Assembly: GCA_037137575.1 (NCBI GenBank)
Contig: JBAXKB010000024.1
Coordinates: 1-15,407, forward strand
From: UBA5976 sp037137575
GTDB taxonomy: Bacteria > Actinomycetota > Actinomycetes > S36-B12 > UBA5976
Reading direction: 5' to 3'
DNA length: 15,407 nucleotides
A model generated the notes under the pieces. That model saw only the letters and a list, made by a program, of their open reading frames with translations, was not told the origin of the DNA and searched no databases. Shown one piece after another: positions 5,959-14,636 of this stretch. Position 1 is the stretch's first letter. Each line of letters begins with the position of its first letter. The position numbers were made by a program, and so were the translations under genes.

Positions 5959-7791
5959 ATGCCAATCTTTGCTGCCTATAAAAGATCTCTTGAGTTATTA
6001 GGAAAAAAAGATCACCGCAAACTCCATTTTTCAATGGGAATTCAGATTCTGATTTCACTCTTTGACACACTCGGCGTGCTGCTAATTGGAATGGTTACCT
6101 ACATTGCCACGGCTTCATCCCAAGGCAACAAATTACCAAAAGCCATCCAGAGCATATTAAATTTCTTTGGACTTAGCGATCTTCCAACCAATCAAATCTT
6201 GGGCCTGTTCGGCGCTTTAGCAATAATCATGTTTATCGTGCGCAGTATTTGTGCCCCACTGCTACTTAAGCGCATTCTAAAATTTCTTACCGGCAGAAGT
6301 GCCCAGGTTTCGGGTGAAATTACCCAACTTTTCTTTAGTCAGTCTTTGCGTGAAGTTCACTGGGAAACCAGCCAAAGAATAACTTTTGCACTTGGCTCGG
6401 GCATGAGCGCCACCATAAATGACACTTTGGGCGCTGCTGTGATCATCGTGGCTGAATCATCGCTACTAATCATGCTTAGCACTGTGTTACTAGTTTTAGA
6501 TCCCGCTGTCACTATTTTTACTTTGGTTTATTTTCTGCTGGTAATGCTGATTATGCAATCACTACTAGGAAAATGGTCTGCGCGCGCATCTAAAGCTAAA
6601 TTCGCAGCGGACATAGCTGGCCAGGCAGCCATTCAGGAACTAGTTTCCTCGTATCGAGAGATTTTTATTGGAAACCACATCTCTCACTATGTAGATGAAT
6701 TTGGCGAGATACGTCGAAAAGGAGCAGGCGCTCAGGCTAACCTGCAGCTGATCAATTACATCCCAAAATACGCTCTAGAGGCTTCGCTTGTTGTCGGAGC
6801 TGCTCTGCTAACTGTCTATGAATTTATTTCAAAAAATCCAGGTCAAGCAGTCTCCTCATTAGTTCTGTTTATGTCAGCAGCCTCACGAATGTTTCCGTCT
6901 CTAATTAGGATCCAAGGTTCGGCAACATCAATCCGCTCTGCTGCATCAGCTGCAAAATACACCACTCAAGTGATCGACATTTTGAAAGAACGTGGGGCTT
7001 TCCCATACGATCACAATCAAATAAACGAGTCAATAAAAAATCTGCCCCGAGATAGTTTTGTTCCCCGAGTTTCGATGCAAGATGTTGATTTCAGGTACGA
7101 AGGTTCTACTGATTCGATCATCAGTAAGGCAACACTGGAAATAGAACCCGGAATGTTTGTCGCACTGGTCGGGCCAACCGGTTCTGGAAAGTCAACTCTT
7201 GTAGACCTGCTACTTGGTGTGAGCGAACCGCAATCTGGCTTAATAACGATTAGCGGAGCTACTCCTCGCGATGCAATAAAAATGTGGCCTGGAAAATTAG
7301 GCTACGTCCCCCAACTCGTCGCCATGACAGATGCTTCCGTACGGGAAAACATCGCACTTGGTGTTCCAAAATCGCTGATTGATGACGATAAAGTTTGGGA
7401 AGTGCTCGAGCGAGTACGACTGGCTGACATTTTGCGTGAGTCACGCGAGGGCCTTGATACCGAAGTTGGCGAACGCGGTCTTCGGTTCAGCGGTGGCCAA
7501 CGTCAACGCTTAGGCCTAGCCCGGGCGCTATTTACCGATCCAAGTTTGCTTGTGTTGGATGAAGCTACCAGCGCCCTCGATGCAGAGACAGAACAAGCAG
7601 TTAGCCAAGCAATCGACGAATTGGGTTCAAGTGTTACTCGGATAACAATTGCGCACCGTCTGGCTACCGTTATGCATGCAGACAAGGTGATTTACCTTGA
7701 TGCGGGGCGAATCGTGGCAAGTGGAAAATTTGATGAAGTGCGAAAGCTTGTCCCCGAATTTGATCAACAGGCAAAACTACTCGGCCTATAA
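5959..7791 (+). CDS. ABC exporter, fused membrane and ATPase domains (lipid-linked glycan flippase-like)
   Basis: A 610-residue half-transporter. The first 330 or so residues are a six-helix-type membrane domain with clear hydrophobic segments near 26-50, 82-98, 152-180, 180-200 and 270-290. The ATPase domain follows and is complete: Walker A GPTGSGKST (405-413), Q-loop at Q452, signature SGGQ (511-514), Walker B LLVLDE with D534 and E535, and H-loop H566. It should work as a homodimer. The order and length resemble PglK/MsbA-type exporters that flip lipid-linked oligosaccharides. With a glycosyltransferase, pyruvyl transferase and acyltransferase around it, moving a lipid-linked surface glycan to the outer membrane face is the likeliest job, but a drug or lipid exporter cannot be excluded. 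It is divergent from the glycosyltransferase and convergent with the acyltransferase; the 70-bp gap to the latter shows no clear terminator. Confidence 0.87.
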   Translation: MPIFAAYKRSLELLGKKDHRKLHFSMGIQILISLFDTLGVLLIGMVTYIATASSQGNKLPKAIQSILNFFGLSDLPTNQILGLFGALAIIMFIVRSICAPLLLKRILKFLTGRSAQVSGEITQLFFSQSLREVHWETSQRITFALGSGMSATINDTLGAAVIIVAESSLLIMLSTVLLVLDPAVTIFTLVYFLLVMLIMQSLLGKWSARASKAKFAADIAGQAAIQELVSSYREIFIGNHISHYVDEFGEIRRKGAGAQANLQLINYIPKYALEASLVVGAALLTVYEFISKNPGQAVSSLVLFMSAASRMFPSLIRIQGSATSIRSAASAAKYTTQVIDILKERGAFPYDHNQINESIKNLPRDSFVPRVSMQDVDFRYEGSTDSIISKATLEIEPGMFVALVGPTGSGKSTLVDLLLGVSEPQSGLITISGATPRDAIKMWPGKLGYVPQLVAMTDASVRENIALGVPKSLIDDDKVWEVLERVRLADILRESREGLDTEVGERGLRFSGGQRQRLGLARALFTDPSLLVLDEATSALDAETEQAVSQAIDELGSSVTRITIAHRLATVMHADKVIYLDAGRIVASGKFDEVRKLVPEFDQQAKLLGL

Positions 7792-7861
7792 CCTTTGGCC
7801 CCTGCGAACTAGAAGCAGCACAATGTGTGCGCCACCGGTGAGATACCTAGCGCCATAACCT

Positions 7862-10063
7862 TTAATGGATTAGCACGTCTTGAATGCCTTGCTTATCCAT
7901 GGCCCTTCCTAGAAATGGTGCAATCTTTGCGCTGACTGCGGGTATTAAGTGCGTCCCATTCGAAGTTACTGGCATGTTCCCGATTACCGCGGGGCATAAC
8001 ACTTTGCGCCCGCTTGGAGTACAAAGTGCGTCGCCGATATCCCAATATCCAGTTTTATACCGAATTACTATTTCGCGCTGGACTTTGTCGAGTGGACCGA
8101 CAGAGCTTGCTACTGGAACACACTTAGCAAGCGAGTTACTTGTATCCAAACATGTCATCAAATTAGGGAACCTGGGCGTATTCGCAATAACGACTACATA
8201 CTTACTAGCTGCGGTAATTCGCGGCATCACCTGCAAGTACGCTGCTCGATACTGATCCGCACTCGCAGTAGCGTCCACTGCGTCATTAAGTAAGGTTAAG
8301 TCTGGCTTCACGCGTTCTAGATACCTTAGAGTTTGTTCTCGGTGTTTAGCACAGCTAGCGTTCTTGGCATTAATTTTTCCAGGAGTTAAAACTGGAACAG
8401 GACAGCCCGGCATTGCTAGGAGCGTTATGTTCCATTTCTTCGGATCTAGGCTGCCAACTATTGCCGGCCACAACATACGTGCATGACTATCACCTAATAC
8501 AACTGCTGTATGAGCATTTTTGGAATCAATAGCTAACGACTCGCAAACACTAGAAATTGTCACGGCATCCGAGCGCTTGCCGGAACACTGACCAAAGCCA
8601 CCGGTCTTGGCAATAGCGGCGACTTGGGTAATTGATGGTTTGAGCCCGGTAGGTAACGTTGTTACCTGTAGAGATTTAGCCACCAACTTTTGCCAGGCGA
8701 TTTGATCTGCTGAAGTTTGCGCATTACCACTTGAGGAATTCGTATTGCTTGATGGATCGGGACCGAACTGACCCGCCGACTTCGGTGGAGTCCAAGCACT
8801 TGCTTGTGGATTCGCTGCCGGATACAGCAGGAACATCAACAAAGCCGTCAGGCCCAAAGCAATGGACCCTGTGCGCCAAGAAGACTGCTGCACATGTGGA
8901 CGCATTGCCGTGCGCATCTTTAGGCGCTCTAATTTGGGCAACGGAACTCTCTTAACAGATTGTTCAATCAGCCAATAACTCGCTGTACTGATTAGCACGG
9001 TTAAACCAAGCAATGCAAGACGTTTGGACAAGGTGTCTAGATAACCAAGCGGTGCACCAAAGACCACCAGTGGCCAATGCCAGAGGTACAGTGAAAACGA
9101 AATTGCGCCAATTGCGCTTAAGGCCCGTAGTGATAAAAGGCGATTAACCAGATCGGGTTTGTCCTGTCCAGCACCAGTAACCAGTAGAAACCCAGTGGCA
9201 AGTGCCGGCAAAAACAGCGTATAGCCAAAATTGGCAGGTGAAACGACTAGAAGTGAGATAAACAAGGCGCCTAGAGATAGCGCACGCAGAGGAACCAATA
9301 CATTTCCAAGACGATTCTTCAGAGCTTGAAAATCAAGCAAACTCAATAGGCCGCCAAGAATGAGTTCCCAAATGCGTCCGAACGAAGAGAAAAATGCTGA
9401 CTCTGGGTTTGCAGTAAATTCAAAAATAAGCCACAGCGCAGAGAACAAAGTGGCAACGCCGAAAAACACCATCAAACGTCGCTTCCACAATGCTGGATCG
9501 CTCTTCATCGCGATCATTCGATGCATGTTTCCAGCGAACAGGAAGAACATTGGCCAAATTAGATAAAACTGCTCTTCAATCGCAAGAGTCCAGTAATGCT
9601 GTAGCGGAGACGCTGACAACGTTGGGCCAAAATAATCAACAGCTTGATGTACAAAATTGATATTCGATGCAAATAAGAAAGTCCAAACGGAATCTGATTT
9701 AATTTGCGCTGATTGGTTTGCATCTAGCTTGAGACTCGCATAAATATTTATTGCGAGTAGAACCAAAAAAGCCGCCGGGAATATTCGGCGAACTCGTTTG
9801 AGATAAAAATTTGACATTGAAATTCGTCCAGGTTTGAACGGATCCGTTTTAGATTCGCTAAATTCCCGATACAAAATTCCGGTAATCAGATAACCAGAAA
9901 TTACGAAGAAAATGTCTGGGCCGATAAAGCCAGCAGAAAAACCTGGTATTTCAAAATGGAACAAGAGAATCATTAAAACGGCTATCGCACGAAGACCTGC
10001 GATGTCATAGCGAAAATCTGGCCGCAAAGTTCTATTCTTCAGTCGCTCTAGCAGCGCAGTCAT
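7862..10063 (-). CDS. OafA/YrhL-type acyltransferase with C-terminal SGNH domain
   Basis: A 733-residue membrane protein. Residues 1-400 or so are an acyltransferase-3 domain with about ten hydrophobic helices; its start RYDIAGLRAIAVLMILLFHF carries the catalytic His (H36), and GPDIFFVISGYLITG follows as in the family. After a last helix (near 405) and a Pro/Ser/Asn-rich linker comes an SGNH hydrolase-like domain: VVLGDSHARM with nucleophile S526, and the block V equivalent NGTHL with H705. The family normally has Asp three residues before this His; here it is Asn (N702). These proteins O-acylate surface polysaccharides or peptidoglycan, the SGNH part lying outside the membrane. The start ATG has AAGGAG eight bases upstream. 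It lies downstream of pheT on the same strand and could share its transcript. Its place beside the glycan genes suggests it acylates their product. Confidence 0.88.
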   Translation of the reverse strand: MTALLERLKNRTLRPDFRYDIAGLRAIAVLMILLFHFEIPGFSAGFIGPDIFFVISGYLITGILYREFSESKTDPFKPGRISMSNFYLKRVRRIFPAAFLVLLAINIYASLKLDANQSAQIKSDSVWTFLFASNINFVHQAVDYFGPTLSASPLQHYWTLAIEEQFYLIWPMFFLFAGNMHRMIAMKSDPALWKRRLMVFFGVATLFSALWLIFEFTANPESAFFSSFGRIWELILGGLLSLLDFQALKNRLGNVLVPLRALSLGALFISLLVVSPANFGYTLFLPALATGFLLVTGAGQDKPDLVNRLLSLRALSAIGAISFSLYLWHWPLVVFGAPLGYLDTLSKRLALLGLTVLISTASYWLIEQSVKRVPLPKLERLKMRTAMRPHVQQSSWRTGSIALGLTALLMFLLYPAANPQASAWTPPKSAGQFGPDPSSNTNSSSGNAQTSADQIAWQKLVAKSLQVTTLPTGLKPSITQVAAIAKTGGFGQCSGKRSDAVTISSVCESLAIDSKNAHTAVVLGDSHARMLWPAIVGSLDPKKWNITLLAMPGCPVPVLTPGKINAKNASCAKHREQTLRYLERVKPDLTLLNDAVDATASADQYRAAYLQVMPRITAASKYVVVIANTPRFPNLMTCLDTSNSLAKCVPVASSVGPLDKVQREIVIRYKTGYWDIGDALCTPSGRKVLCPAVIGNMPVTSNGTHLIPAVSAKIAPFLGRAMDKQGIQDVLIH

Positions 10064-10141
10064 AGATAAAACTCCTTAGTCAAGGCTCTCTACCTAGTTC
10101 CGCAGCTGTTCATTTGCCAATCGTACCTCAACCGCGTAACC

Positions 10142-10155
10142 AGACTTTCAAGTCT
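10142..10155. repeat. Short dyad AGACTT-TC-AAGTCT after pheT
   Basis: Six-base arms around two bases, 19 bases past the pheT stop. On the minus strand it is not followed by a T-run, so it does not look like an intrinsic terminator. The 110-bp gap to the acyltransferase otherwise shows only that gene's ribosome site, and no clear promoter. Confidence 0.25.
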
Positions 10156-10173
10156 TTTACCCAAATTTTGGCC

Positions 10174-12666
10174 TTATCCTCGTAAAACTGCGCCAAATTT
10201 TTCTGTTGCAGCCAAAATGGCAGCACTTCGGGCGCTGGTGAGCTCGTCTGCTGACAAAGTTCGTTCGGGTGAACGGAATCGAAGCGCAAAGGCTAGCGAT
10301 TGGTGGCCTTCTGGAATTGGTGAGCCAGTGTAGATATCAAAGAGCCTGACATCCTCAAGTAATTCACCGGCCGCCTCTTTGATGCAGGCAAGTACATCGC
10401 CAACCATGATGTTGTTTGGCACCACAAGCGCAATATCTTCCTTTGCGACAGGGTAGGTCCAAATCTTCGGTGCGGTTGGTGTTGTGTTCGCCAACGAAAT
10501 CAATTCATCTAAATTGATTTCAAAAGCTACCGAGCGTGCTGGCAAACCCGTTGCTGCAGTGACTCGTGGAGACAATTCACCAGCAAGCCCGATTACTGCA
10601 TTACCAGATTTAATTAGCGCGCAACGGCCCGGATGCCAAGGCGCCACATCGGACACCTGCACCTGTGCTTCAATTCCTAATTCAGTCGCAAGCGCCAGAA
10701 CGATTTCAATCGCATCGCGCCAAGTAGCAGCGGCGCTACTGCCCCACCAGCCTGAACTCTGCAAAGCGCCAGTGATAACTGCGCCAATGTGTGTTGGCTG
10801 ATTTGGCACTAGTGCTTGTAATTTCACAATTTCGGTTTGATCTGGTTTTGCCAGAACAGATGGCCGAGGAACTTCTGGGCTGCTTGCAACAGCAAAACTC
10901 ACACTAGCGATCTCAAATAGTGGTACATCAGAAAAACCTCTGGAGGTATTGCGGTTTACGGCTGAAACCAGACCAGGAAGCAATGTCGAACGCATTAATG
11001 GCTGCTCGTCAGATAGCGGGTTTGCTAACTTCACCGTATTGCGGCGAACATCATCCGGCGCAATAGATAACTCGTCTAATTCGTGCTCGCCCATGAATGG
11101 GTAATTGCGCACTTCAACAAGTCCGCGGCCCGCAAGGAATACACCAACTCGCCTACGAAGCTTCTGTGCATCGGTTAGACCGCGACCATTAGGCGCAGTT
11201 GGCAGACTTGTTGGAACATTGCCATACCCGTCGATACGAATTATTTCTTCGACTAAATCAATTGGACTGGAGAGGTCTGGACGCCATGACGCAGACTTAA
11301 CCTGCCAAGTTGAATCAGTTTCACTGATCTGGCACCCAAGCGACTTCAGGATGGCAGAAATATTTTGATGTTCGTAAGTGTGGCCCGAAATTCTGTCAGT
11401 AAGCGCAGGGTCGAATGCAATTAGCTCGATTTCTGGCGCTGTTTCAACCGCAGTTGTTCCAGCATATGTAGCACCACCATGTTCTATCAGTAGTTGCGCG
11501 GCTCGCGCACTAGCAACTGGTGGAATCATTCGATCAACGCCGCGTTCAAACCTGCGCGAAGATTCACTTGAAAGTTTGTGGCGACGACTCATGCGAGCAA
11601 CAACTACTGAATCAAAATGCGCCGCTTCAATTACGATACGAGTGGTTGCATCGGAAATCTCAGAACTTGATCCGCCCATTGTGCCGGCCAAAGATAACGC
11701 GCCTGAATCGTCAGCAATAACTAAATCATCTGCATCCAGTGTTCGTGAAACATGATCGAGAGTTTCTAGGGTTTCACCAGTATTTGCCCGACGAGCGGTA
11801 ATCGCACCCGAAATTTTGTCGGCATCAAAAGCATGCAGCGGTTGGCCAAGTTCGAACATTACATAGTTTGTGACATCGACAGCTAGCGAGATTGACCTAA
11901 CCCCTACTGCCGCGAGTCGAGACTTAATGAATCCTGGGGTTGGCGCGCTCGGATCAAAGCTCTCAAGCGTGCGCAATACGAGCAGATCGCAAGCGGCTTT
12001 GTCGGCACTTGCCGCCTGTACAGCGTCGCCAGAGGCGACTGGAAGGTCGGCAAGTTGATCGGCTGGGTCAGTAAATGTGACACCAGCAGCAATCGCTGCC
12101 TCGCGTGCAATACCGCGCAGACTAAGTGCGTAACCACGATCTGGAGTTACGGCGACTTCCAGAACTTCATCGCCCAATCCAAGAATTGGGAAAGCATCGG
12201 CGCCAACTTCAGCAGTACCTGCATCAAGAATGATGATGCCTGAATGATCTTCACCTAATCCAAGTTCACGCGCACTGCACAACATGCCATCAGAAATGTG
12301 GCCGTAAGTTTCGCGAGTAGCGATAGTGAAATCACCAGGCAAAGTAGTGCCCGAAAGAGCTACAACGACTAAGTCGCCTTCATTGAAATTACGCGCGCCA
12401 CAAACGATGCCACGAACACCTGGAGTCTGGGAAGCGCCATTTTCGGTGCCAACTTCAACCTGACACCAGCGAATCGGTTTTTTAAATTCAGTAAGTTCTT
12501 CAATGGTTTGCACACGGCCGACAACTAACTGGCCTCGCACATCACCAACAGTTTCAACGCCTTCAACTTCAAAACCAACCGAGAGCAACAACGCAGCCAC
12601 ATCGCGGCCGGACATTTCTTTTGGTAGAGCAACATAGTCACGCAGCCAAGACACAGGAACGCGCAT
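10174..12666 (-). CDS. pheT: Phenylalanine-tRNA ligase beta subunit
   Basis: An 830-residue protein of full family length. It starts MRVPVSWLRDYV, the usual PheT N-terminus. In order: an EMAP/OB tRNA-binding domain (about 40-155, with ICxxRNF-like GIVCGARNFNEGDLVVVALSG), the B3/B4 editing domain (about 210-370, with HAFDADKI and SGALSLAGTMGG), B5 (about 405-480), the catalytic-core-like domain (VEVRNYPFM...LANPLSDEQPLMRSTLLPGL) and the C-terminal anticodon-binding FDX-ACB domain ending at RFRSPERTL and beyond. With PheS it forms the (alpha-beta)2 enzyme that charges tRNA-Phe in the cytoplasm; the beta subunit binds tRNA and edits Tyr-tRNA. Its ATG overlaps the pheS stop by one base (TAATG), which implies coupled translation. 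Nothing unusual was seen. Confidence 0.97.
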   Translation of the reverse strand: MRVPVSWLRDYVALPKEMSGRDVAALLLSVGFEVEGVETVGDVRGQLVVGRVQTIEELTEFKKPIRWCQVEVGTENGASQTPGVRGIVCGARNFNEGDLVVVALSGTTLPGDFTIATRETYGHISDGMLCSARELGLGEDHSGIIILDAGTAEVGADAFPILGLGDEVLEVAVTPDRGYALSLRGIAREAAIAAGVTFTDPADQLADLPVASGDAVQAASADKAACDLLVLRTLESFDPSAPTPGFIKSRLAAVGVRSISLAVDVTNYVMFELGQPLHAFDADKISGAITARRANTGETLETLDHVSRTLDADDLVIADDSGALSLAGTMGGSSSEISDATTRIVIEAAHFDSVVVARMSRRHKLSSESSRRFERGVDRMIPPVASARAAQLLIEHGGATYAGTTAVETAPEIELIAFDPALTDRISGHTYEHQNISAILKSLGCQISETDSTWQVKSASWRPDLSSPIDLVEEIIRIDGYGNVPTSLPTAPNGRGLTDAQKLRRRVGVFLAGRGLVEVRNYPFMGEHELDELSIAPDDVRRNTVKLANPLSDEQPLMRSTLLPGLVSAVNRNTSRGFSDVPLFEIASVSFAVASSPEVPRPSVLAKPDQTEIVKLQALVPNQPTHIGAVITGALQSSGWWGSSAAATWRDAIEIVLALATELGIEAQVQVSDVAPWHPGRCALIKSGNAVIGLAGELSPRVTAATGLPARSVAFEINLDELISLANTTPTAPKIWTYPVAKEDIALVVPNNIMVGDVLACIKEAAGELLEDVRLFDIYTGSPIPEGHQSLAFALRFRSPERTLSADELTSARSAAILAATEKFGAVLRG

Positions 12667-13775
12667 TAGCCACCCAACCCAAAAGCTCGAGTGAAACGAA
12701 TATCGCCTTCAACCATGTCACGCATATCTGTGATGCCATGACGGAACATCAGAGTTCGCTCTAAACCCATACCGAAAGCAAAACCGGTGTACTCATCCGG
12801 ATCAATGCCACAGGAAACCAAAACTTTCGGATTGACCATGCCGCAACCGCCCCATTCGATCCAGCCTTCACTACGGCAGGTTCGACATGGCGCACTTGGG
12901 TTATCAACTGATGCGCCGCGGCAAGCAAAGCACTGTAAATCAACTTCAGCTGATGGTTCAGTGAATGGGAAATATGACGGACGTAAGCGAGTCACTATGC
13001 CAGCGCCGAACATAGTCTGCGCAAAGTGATCAAGAGTTCCCTTTAAGTCGGCCATGGTGATGCCCTTGTCGATAACAAGCGCCTCAACTTGGTGGAAAAC
13101 TGGTGAGTGAGTTGCATCTAACTCATCAGTGCGAAACACGCGACCAGGACAAACTACGTAAATCGGTAACTCGCGATTTAGCATTGAGCGAATTTGCACT
13201 GGCGATGTATGAGTACGAAGCACTAAACCTGAATCTTCGTGTTCAACGAAGAAAGTATCTTGCATCGTTCGAGCAGGGTGGTTAGGTGCAATATTGAGGG
13301 CGTCAAAGTTGAACCATTCGGCTTCAATCTCCGGACCTTCAGCAAGTTCGTAACCCAGCGCAAGAAACACATCTGTTATTTGCTCTTGGATTGTGGTTAG
13401 TGGATGTCTTGAACCCCGAAGTGATAGCTCGGAAACAGCGGTGACATCTACAGCTTCAGTAAGCAGAATTTCTTCATCACGCTTAGCTTCTAGTTCGGCT
13501 GTTTTGGCTTCAAGCGCCTGATTAACGGCGCTGCGGGCTAGTCCCATGCGCTTGCCGGCTTCAACTTTGGCAGCTGGTGGCAAAGCACCGATTTCGCGGT
13601 TAGCTAGGGCTAACGGCGAGCGATCTCCTGCGTGCAGAATGCGCGCGGCTTTAAGTTCATCTAAATCACCAGCAGTTGCAATTGCCTCAAGAGCTGCGAC
13701 TACCTGCTGATCTAAAAATTCAGGAGCCAAAGTGCTGACCTCTACAGGGTCAAACGACTTATTTGGGGCTGACAC
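12666..13775 (-). CDS. pheS: Phenylalanine-tRNA ligase alpha subunit
   Basis: A 369-residue protein that activates Phe with ATP and transfers it to tRNA-Phe together with PheT. The N-terminal 110 residues form the usual helical, coiled-coil-like tRNA-binding arm. Class II synthetase motifs follow: motif 2 GRVFRTDELDATHSPVFHQVE (211-231) and motif 3 GFAFGMGLERTLMFRHG (331-347). Between them sits a CxxC...CxxC insertion (C282, C285, C297, C300) leading to EGWIEWGGCGMVNP, a form I recognise from actinobacterial PheS. The start is GTG at 13775, with AGGAG five bases upstream; the alanine/serine start of the protein fits. It lies 48 bp after the methyltransferase gene and overlaps pheT by one base, so the three are probably cotranscribed. 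Confidence 0.97.
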   Translation of the reverse strand: MSAPNKSFDPVEVSTLAPEFLDQQVVAALEAIATAGDLDELKAARILHAGDRSPLALANREIGALPPAAKVEAGKRMGLARSAVNQALEAKTAELEAKRDEEILLTEAVDVTAVSELSLRGSRHPLTTIQEQITDVFLALGYELAEGPEIEAEWFNFDALNIAPNHPARTMQDTFFVEHEDSGLVLRTHTSPVQIRSMLNRELPIYVVCPGRVFRTDELDATHSPVFHQVEALVIDKGITMADLKGTLDHFAQTMFGAGIVTRLRPSYFPFTEPSAEVDLQCFACRGASVDNPSAPCRTCRSEGWIEWGGCGMVNPKVLVSCGIDPDEYTGFAFGMGLERTLMFRHGITDMRDMVEGDIRFTRAFGLGG

Positions 13776-13823
13776 GATAACTCCTAAGAAAGTGAATTAC
13801 TCAAGTTTAGTGGGTTTATGTGG

Positions 13824-14624
13824 CTACTTAGCGGAGCGCTGGGCGCTGGCGCTGGCGTACAAACATACTGCGGTAGCGGTGGCCAAATTCAGGGATTCAG
13901 CTTTGCCATAAATCGGAATTGAAACAACTTGATCAACGGCGTCAAGGAGTTCTTGAGGTAGGCCCCAGGCCTCATTTCCAAACACCCACAAAGTTGGCTT
14001 GGCTAGGTCAATGCCCGAATCGAATGATTGGCCACTTCCATCAGCTGCCAGAATCTGAAGGCCAAACTGCCGTGCGCTAGCGATGACTTCGAATAAATCG
14101 ACACTTTCCACACATGGAAGATGAAAAAGTGAACCTGCGGTTGAACGCACAACTTTTGGATTTTGTAGTTCCACCGAATCCGCTGTGGTCAGGACTCCAT
14201 CTGCAGCTACAGCGTCTGCCACCCGAATAACGGAACCGGCGTTACCAGGATCGCGCACAGATGCCAACGCCACAATGAGTTTGCTGTTTGCATGTAGCAC
14301 TTCATCTAGTGCGGCATTGGGATTATTTACAACAGCGACCATACCCTGTGGGGTGACGGCGCTGGCTAAAACCTCAATGACTTCTGCAATTACGTAATTG
14401 ATTTCGATATCCGAATTCGTGGCAGCAGTGACGATGTCTGCGTGACGTTCGGCGGAATCTATAGTTATAAAAAGTTCTTTAACTAAACCGCTGGCAATTG
14501 CCTCGCGTACCGCCTGCGGACCTTCGGCAAGAAAAGCCTGCTGAGACGCTCTAAATTTGCTTTCCAATAAACGACGTGCGCGCACTACTTTGAGTGCGCG
14601 CACGTTCGTTTCGACGTTTGTCAT
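13824..14624 (-). CDS. TrmH/SpoU family RNA 2'-O-methyltransferase
   Basis: A 266-residue trefoil-knot (SPOUT) methyltransferase. The N-terminal part has FLAEGPQAVREA (31-42), typical of the substrate-binding domain of rRNA-modifying members. The SpoU domain has motif 1 DPGNAGSVIRVADA (125-138), motif 2 WVFGNEAWGL (213-222) and motif 3 SIPIYGKAESLNLATATA (235-252), so the residues for AdoMet binding and knot formation are intact. It probably methylates a ribose in rRNA, but the exact target (23S rRNA or tRNA) cannot be told from sequence. The start ATG lies 12 bases after the rplT stop and has no ribosome site, so translation is probably coupled to rplT. A SpoU gene between rplT and pheS is a common arrangement in bacteria. 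Confidence 0.93.
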   Translation of the reverse strand: MTNVETNVRALKVVRARRLLESKFRASQQAFLAEGPQAVREAIASGLVKELFITIDSAERHADIVTAATNSDIEINYVIAEVIEVLASAVTPQGMVAVVNNPNAALDEVLHANSKLIVALASVRDPGNAGSVIRVADAVAADGVLTTADSVELQNPKVVRSTAGSLFHLPCVESVDLFEVIASARQFGLQILAADGSGQSFDSGIDLAKPTLWVFGNEAWGLPQELLDAVDQVVSIPIYGKAESLNLATATAVCLYASASAQRSAK

Positions 14625-14636
14625 GTTTTTTGGACT

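Noticed and set aside
7833..7840. Palindrome CACCGGTG between the convergent exporter and acyltransferase genes
   Set aside because: Only 8 bp with no loop and no T-run; not convincing as a terminator.
7884..8255. Plus-strand open frame of 123 codons inside the acyltransferase gene
   Set aside because: It lies opposite the SGNH-coding part of a well-supported gene, has no recognisable domain and no ribosome site that I can see; a shadow frame.
10161..10171. CCAAATTTTGG dyad just after the pheT stop
   Set aside because: Five-base AT-rich arms around a single base cannot form a stable hairpin and no T-run follows on the coding strand.
10484..10801. Plus-strand open frame of 105 codons inside pheT
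   Set aside because: Antisense to the conserved C-terminal half of PheT; no independent coding evidence.
11378..11755. Plus-strand open frame of 125 codons inside pheT
   Set aside because: Antisense to a conserved gene, with a low-complexity Ser/Ala-rich product typical of shadow frames.
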